Of a stretch of 8,532 nt of DNA, positions 6,253-8,532 are shown piece after piece. How positions within the stretch are numbered: position 1 is the first letter of the stretch; each line of letters begins with the position of its first letter. The position numbers and the translations under genes were made by a program. Location: NCBI GenBank assembly GCA_027028805.1, contig JALVHX010000211.1, positions 1 through 8,532 on the forward strand, read 5' to 3'. This DNA is from Desulfurococcales archaeon. Lineage in GTDB: Archaea > Thermoproteota > Thermoprotei_A > Sulfolobales > Desulfurococcaceae. The notes below the pieces were generated by a model. That model was not told the origin of the DNA. It did not search any database and saw only the letters and a program-made list of their open reading frames with translations.

Positions 6253-7422
6253 GTGTACGGCGGCGTGATCATTAGGCTGGGCGAGTACATGGTCCGCTTA
6301 ACTCCTCTCAGGGGACTGTATGTGTCAAGGGTTATGGAGAGCCTGGGCTACTGGCTCCGCAGACACGGCGTAGATGCCGAGATAAAGCGTATGGGATCGT
6401 GGCTATATATCGGCGCCGAGGACGCGTTGAAGGCGGCGGAGCTCGCCTCCCGCGTCTTCGGCGTGTCATCCGCTATCCCTGTGGCCGAGGCCGGGGATCT
6501 GGGGGAGGCTGTCGAGGCGGCTCTCCGGCTTCTCAGGAAGAGGCGAGCCGGTAGCTTCATTATACGCGTGCATGGCAGGGGCAGGTACGGCTCAGGGATG
6601 CTCGGGTGGATGATGGGCTCTGTTCTCCACGATATATATGGTTATAGGGTTGACGCTCTTGATCCCGACGTCGTCATCCATGTGTTGCAGTCGGGTGACA
6701 GGCTATATGTGGGGGACAGGGTGTTCAGGGGCCCCGGAGGGCTCCCGTACGGCGTTGAGGGGTGTCTCCTAGCCCTCGTCTCCGGCGGCGTCGACAGCGC
6801 GGTGGCCGCCTGGATGGCTATGAAGCGCGGCGCCAGGGTTGTGCCGGTATACATGGATATGGGCGGCTACTGGCCGAGGGCGGCGCGGGACAGGGCGGTG
6901 AGGGCTATAGAGCTCTTGTGGGAGAAGACGCCTTGGAAGAAGATGGATGCCTATATAGTCAGAGGTATAGGGGAGATCGTTGCCTCCGCCCCCGTTGAGA
7001 ATAGGCTGAGATGCCTGTTCTGTAAAGCAAACATGTACCGGGTCGCCGGCCTCCTCTCCGAGAAACTGGGATGCTACGGCGTTGTCACGGGCGAGGCCGT
7101 GGGCCAGGTGGCCAGCCAGACGCTGATCAACCTCTCATACAACACGCTCTTATCCCCCGCCCCGATCTATAGGCCCGTGGGCTTCATGGATAAGCTCGAG
7201 ATCGTGGAGCTCGCCGAGAGCCTAGGGTTCGGAGAGCTCAACAGGAGCGTTGGCTCATGCATGCTCAGGCCCGAGAAGCCGGAGACCTCGATGACGAGAC
7301 GGGATCTAGAGGAGATACGGAGGGCTCTACAGGAGACACATGACATGGCTGTAAAGGCCGTTGAAGAAGCTGAGAAGATAACCTATAGGGAGGAGCCAGA
7401 GAGAGTGATCAGACAAGGCTGA
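6253..7422 (+). CDS. thiI: tRNA 4-thiouridine synthetase ThiI, archaeal CxxC type without rhodanese domain
   Basis: ThiI adenylates U8 of tRNA and inserts sulfur to form 4-thiouridine. The 389-residue protein shows an N-terminal ferredoxin-like region (about 1-50), a THUMP RNA-binding region (about 55-155), and a PP-loop ATPase domain with SGGVDS at 177-182. The family motif GEAVGQVASQT is at 280-290. No C-terminal rhodanese domain is present, unlike E. coli. C254 and C257 (RCLFC) and C336 (GSCMLRP) match the three-Cys set that, as I recall for methanogen ThiI, holds an Fe-S cluster and uses sulfide. No ThiS/thiamine role is implied by the sequence alone. The GTG start at 6253 has AGGGGTGA at 6236-6243, overlapping the upstream stop and nine bases away. 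A GTG at 6265 would also give a plausible N-terminus. It lies nine bases after the exporter genes, so it is probably co-transcribed. Confidence 0.94.
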   Translation: MYGGVIIRLGEYMVRLTPLRGLYVSRVMESLGYWLRRHGVDAEIKRMGSWLYIGAEDALKAAELASRVFGVSSAIPVAEAGDLGEAVEAALRLLRKRRAGSFIIRVHGRGRYGSGMLGWMMGSVLHDIYGYRVDALDPDVVIHVLQSGDRLYVGDRVFRGPGGLPYGVEGCLLALVSGGVDSAVAAWMAMKRGARVVPVYMDMGGYWPRAARDRAVRAIELLWEKTPWKKMDAYIVRGIGEIVASAPVENRLRCLFCKANMYRVAGLLSEKLGCYGVVTGEAVGQVASQTLINLSYNTLLSPAPIYRPVGFMDKLEIVELAESLGFGELNRSVGSCMLRPEKPETSMTRRDLEEIRRALQETHDMAVKAVEEAEKITYREEPERVIRQG

Positions 7423-7432
7423 ACACTTCACC

Positions 7433-7458
7433 GCCCCCGAGGAATGATGCCCGGGGGC
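7433..7458 (+). terminator. GC-rich hairpin just after thiI
   Basis: GCCCCCG (7433-7439) and CGGGGGC (7452-7458) form a perfect 7-bp stem with a 12-base loop, starting 11 bases after the thiI stop. No T-run follows directly, so it is not a bacterial-style terminator. It may protect the mRNA 3' end or slow the polymerase before the T-rich tracts further on. Confidence 0.45.
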
Positions 7459-7530
7459 TCCGATCCGCCTGAGGTCATCATCTCGGCGACCATGCTCATC
7501 TATTTATTTATCCGCAAAGCCTCTGAACCT

Positions 7531-7584
7531 GCTTATTTTTATGTGCTCAAAAGGGTGTGTGGCCGCGTTCTTTTTGTTTCTTTT
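7531..7584 (+). terminator. T-rich tracts, probable terminator of the exporter-thiI operon
   Basis: The plus strand carries GCTTATTTTTATG at 7531-7543 and a longer pyrimidine stretch with T5, T3 and T4 runs at 7569-7584. TATTTATTTAT at 7501-7511 precedes them. Archaeal RNA polymerase terminates at such U-rich tracts, and these are the densest in the window. They fit the end of the rightward operon before the convergent permease gene. Confidence 0.5.
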
Positions 7585-7614
7585 CCATTCCGGCCTACTG
7601 TTGCCCGGGGCCTG

Positions 7615-8532
7615 CTATGTCTGGGGCGCTATTAATAGCTTCTCCGTGTTAATTGTTTTCAGTGAAATGTATAGGAGGATTATGCTCAGCGAGGCTAGTA
7701 CTAGTATGTGTGCTAGGGCTGTGGCCGAGTAGCCTATCACGTAGTACTGTATAGCTAGTATGCTATGTGTGTAGGGTATTATGTATAGGATTGTCTTTGT
7801 GAGGGGCTCGAGGCGTGCATAGTCTACTATGAAGCCTGTGAAGAACACTATTATCCCCATAGTTGTTATTATGCTGGCTATGTTTGATGCAGAGCGTATT
7901 CCCCGTGTTCTTGTTATGAAGGGTAGGGCTATGGTGACTGTGACGAGTATAGTGAAGAACGCCACCACTGAGTGTACTATTAGGAGAACCGGGTCGAATA
8001 ATACTAGGAAGCCCCCGCCCATGGCTAGGATGCTCAGCCCTATGTATGCGACGAGGCCGAGGGCGTCGGCCACAGCTGTTATGAGGCCTAGGGCTGTGGC
8101 GGCGACGAGCTTCGCGTACATTATCGTTGATACAGGCATAGGGTTTGAAAGAAGCATCTCTATCGTCTTCCTCTCCCTCTCCCCTATTATCCCGTCTATC
8201 ACGTAGCTCACCGCCGGGGTTACCACGAAGCTTAGGGCAAGCACCAGTATGCGGGCGAAGAGGCTTCGAAGCTCCTCCTCGTAGCCCACTCTCTCCCCTG
8301 TTATAGATACGAGCCTGGTTCTCGCCGAGACGGGGTGGAGGAACGCGGCTGGCTCCGCATAGGTCATGTTGGCCCGTCTCGCCAGCCCCCTTATCTTCTC
8401 CACTGCCAGCCTATTGTTTATCGAGGCTATTATGCCTCTTACAGCGGCCTCGGCCCGGGCCGCCGCCTGTATGGTGGCTTTTCTAACAATAACTATGCGG
8501 CCTGTCGCGTTCACCGAGGACGCGTTCTCGGC
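7615..8532 (-). CDS. ABC-2 type (NatB-like) transporter permease, N-terminus beyond window
   Basis: Membrane subunit of an ABC-2 type transporter. The frame is open to the window edge, so the GTG at 8514 is probably internal and the first membrane helix is missing. Numbered from the edge (305 residues seen), residues 1-90 are a hydrophilic stretch, probably the outer loop that follows TM1 in NatB-type permeases. Hydrophobic segments follow at about 91-114, 144-170, 174-206, 217-238, 246-266 (with Pro, perhaps re-entrant) and 272-291. The stretch IIGERERKTIEMLLSNP at 115-131 is the typical cytoplasmic signature of the family (GERExxTxExLL), where the ATPase contacts the permease. No ATPase gene is in view; it would be expected just upstream of this gene, outside the window. 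The substrate is unknown. Base composition is unusual: the 3' half is low in GC compared with its neighbours and its coding strand is rich in A and C. It ends in TAG, convergent with thiI. Confidence 0.88.
   Translation of the reverse strand, partial: AENASSVNATGRIVIVRKATIQAAARAEAAVRGIIASINNRLAVEKIRGLARRANMTYAEPAAFLHPVSARTRLVSITGERVGYEEELRSLFARILVLALSFVVTPAVSYVIDGIIGERERKTIEMLLSNPMPVSTIMYAKLVAATALGLITAVADALGLVAYIGLSILAMGGGFLVLFDPVLLIVHSVVAFFTILVTVTIALPFITRTRGIRSASNIASIITTMGIIVFFTGFIVDYARLEPLTKTILYIIPYTHSILAIQYYVIGYSATALAHILVLASLSIILLYISLKTINTEKLLIAPQT
7628..7639. repeat. 12-bp perfect palindrome at the permease 3' end
   Basis: GCTATTAATAGC is its own reverse complement and lies within the last codons of the permease gene, 11 bases before its stop. 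It could form a small hairpin at the mRNA end or be chance in an AT-rich stretch. No function is claimed. Confidence 0.4.

Larger units (their letters stand above)
7423..7614. other. Convergent intergenic region, no gene seen
   Basis: This 192-base space separates the thiI stop from the permease stop. It holds the GC hairpin and T-rich tracts described separately. A 63-residue reading frame that begins at 7444 has no good ribosome site, no recognisable motif and runs into the permease gene, so I do not call it. I see no tRNA or convincing C/D box RNA. Confidence 0.6.

Noticed and set aside
7407..7480. Possible minus-strand C/D box sRNA (ATGATGA near 7480, CTGA near 7410)
   Set aside because: The boxes are about 70 bases apart, longer than usual, and clear D' and C' boxes are missing. 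The region also runs into thiI coding sequence.
7444..7635. 63-residue plus-strand reading frame after thiI
   Set aside because: It has no convincing ribosome site, covers the hairpin and T-rich terminator tracts, overlaps the permease end and has no recognisable motif.

Overview
The window looks like a hyperthermophilic crenarchaeon (Thermoproteota, perhaps Desulfurococcales or relatives). Evidence: heavy use of AGG/AGA arginine and ATA isoleucine codons, high GC in most genes, GTG starts with purine-rich Shine-Dalgarno sites, tightly packed genes, T-rich tracts after operons, an archaeal-type ThiI with a CxxC motif, and a cytoplasmic GH57 amylase. This is inferred from sequence style and gene families; no species can be named.

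Layout. 1-383 (+): a 122-residue protein I do not recognise, ending in a perfect 12-bp tandem duplication that repeats its stop codon. 384-490: a short intergenic stretch with nested inverted repeats. About 491-2065 (+): a GH57 alpha-amylase-type enzyme with a C-terminal extra domain. 2079-2642 (-): an isochorismatase-fold cysteine hydrolase, convergent with the amylase across only 13 bp. 2643-2761: a divergent promoter region centred on a perfect 14-bp palindrome. 2762-7422 (+): a probable three-gene operon of two ABC exporter half-transporters (one-base overlap) and tRNA 4-thiouridine synthetase thiI (9-bp gap). 7423-7614: a convergent intergenic stretch with a GC hairpin and T-rich tracts. 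7615-8532 (-): an ABC-2 type permease whose N-terminus lies beyond the window edge and whose base composition differs from its neighbours.

How the genes fit. The two ABC half-transporters carry complementary changes: the first has Asp for the catalytic Glu and Gln for the switch His, and the second has a changed signature motif. Together they would form a heterodimeric exporter with one consensus and one degenerate ATP site. GH57 points to intracellular alpha-glucan turnover. ThiI makes s4U in tRNA. The hydrolase faces the exporter operon across a palindrome that could be a shared operator. I see no CRISPR array, tRNA, rRNA, insertion sequence or clear defence system. The most interesting points are regulatory structure, the asymmetric exporter, its linkage to thiI, and the unrecognised first gene.
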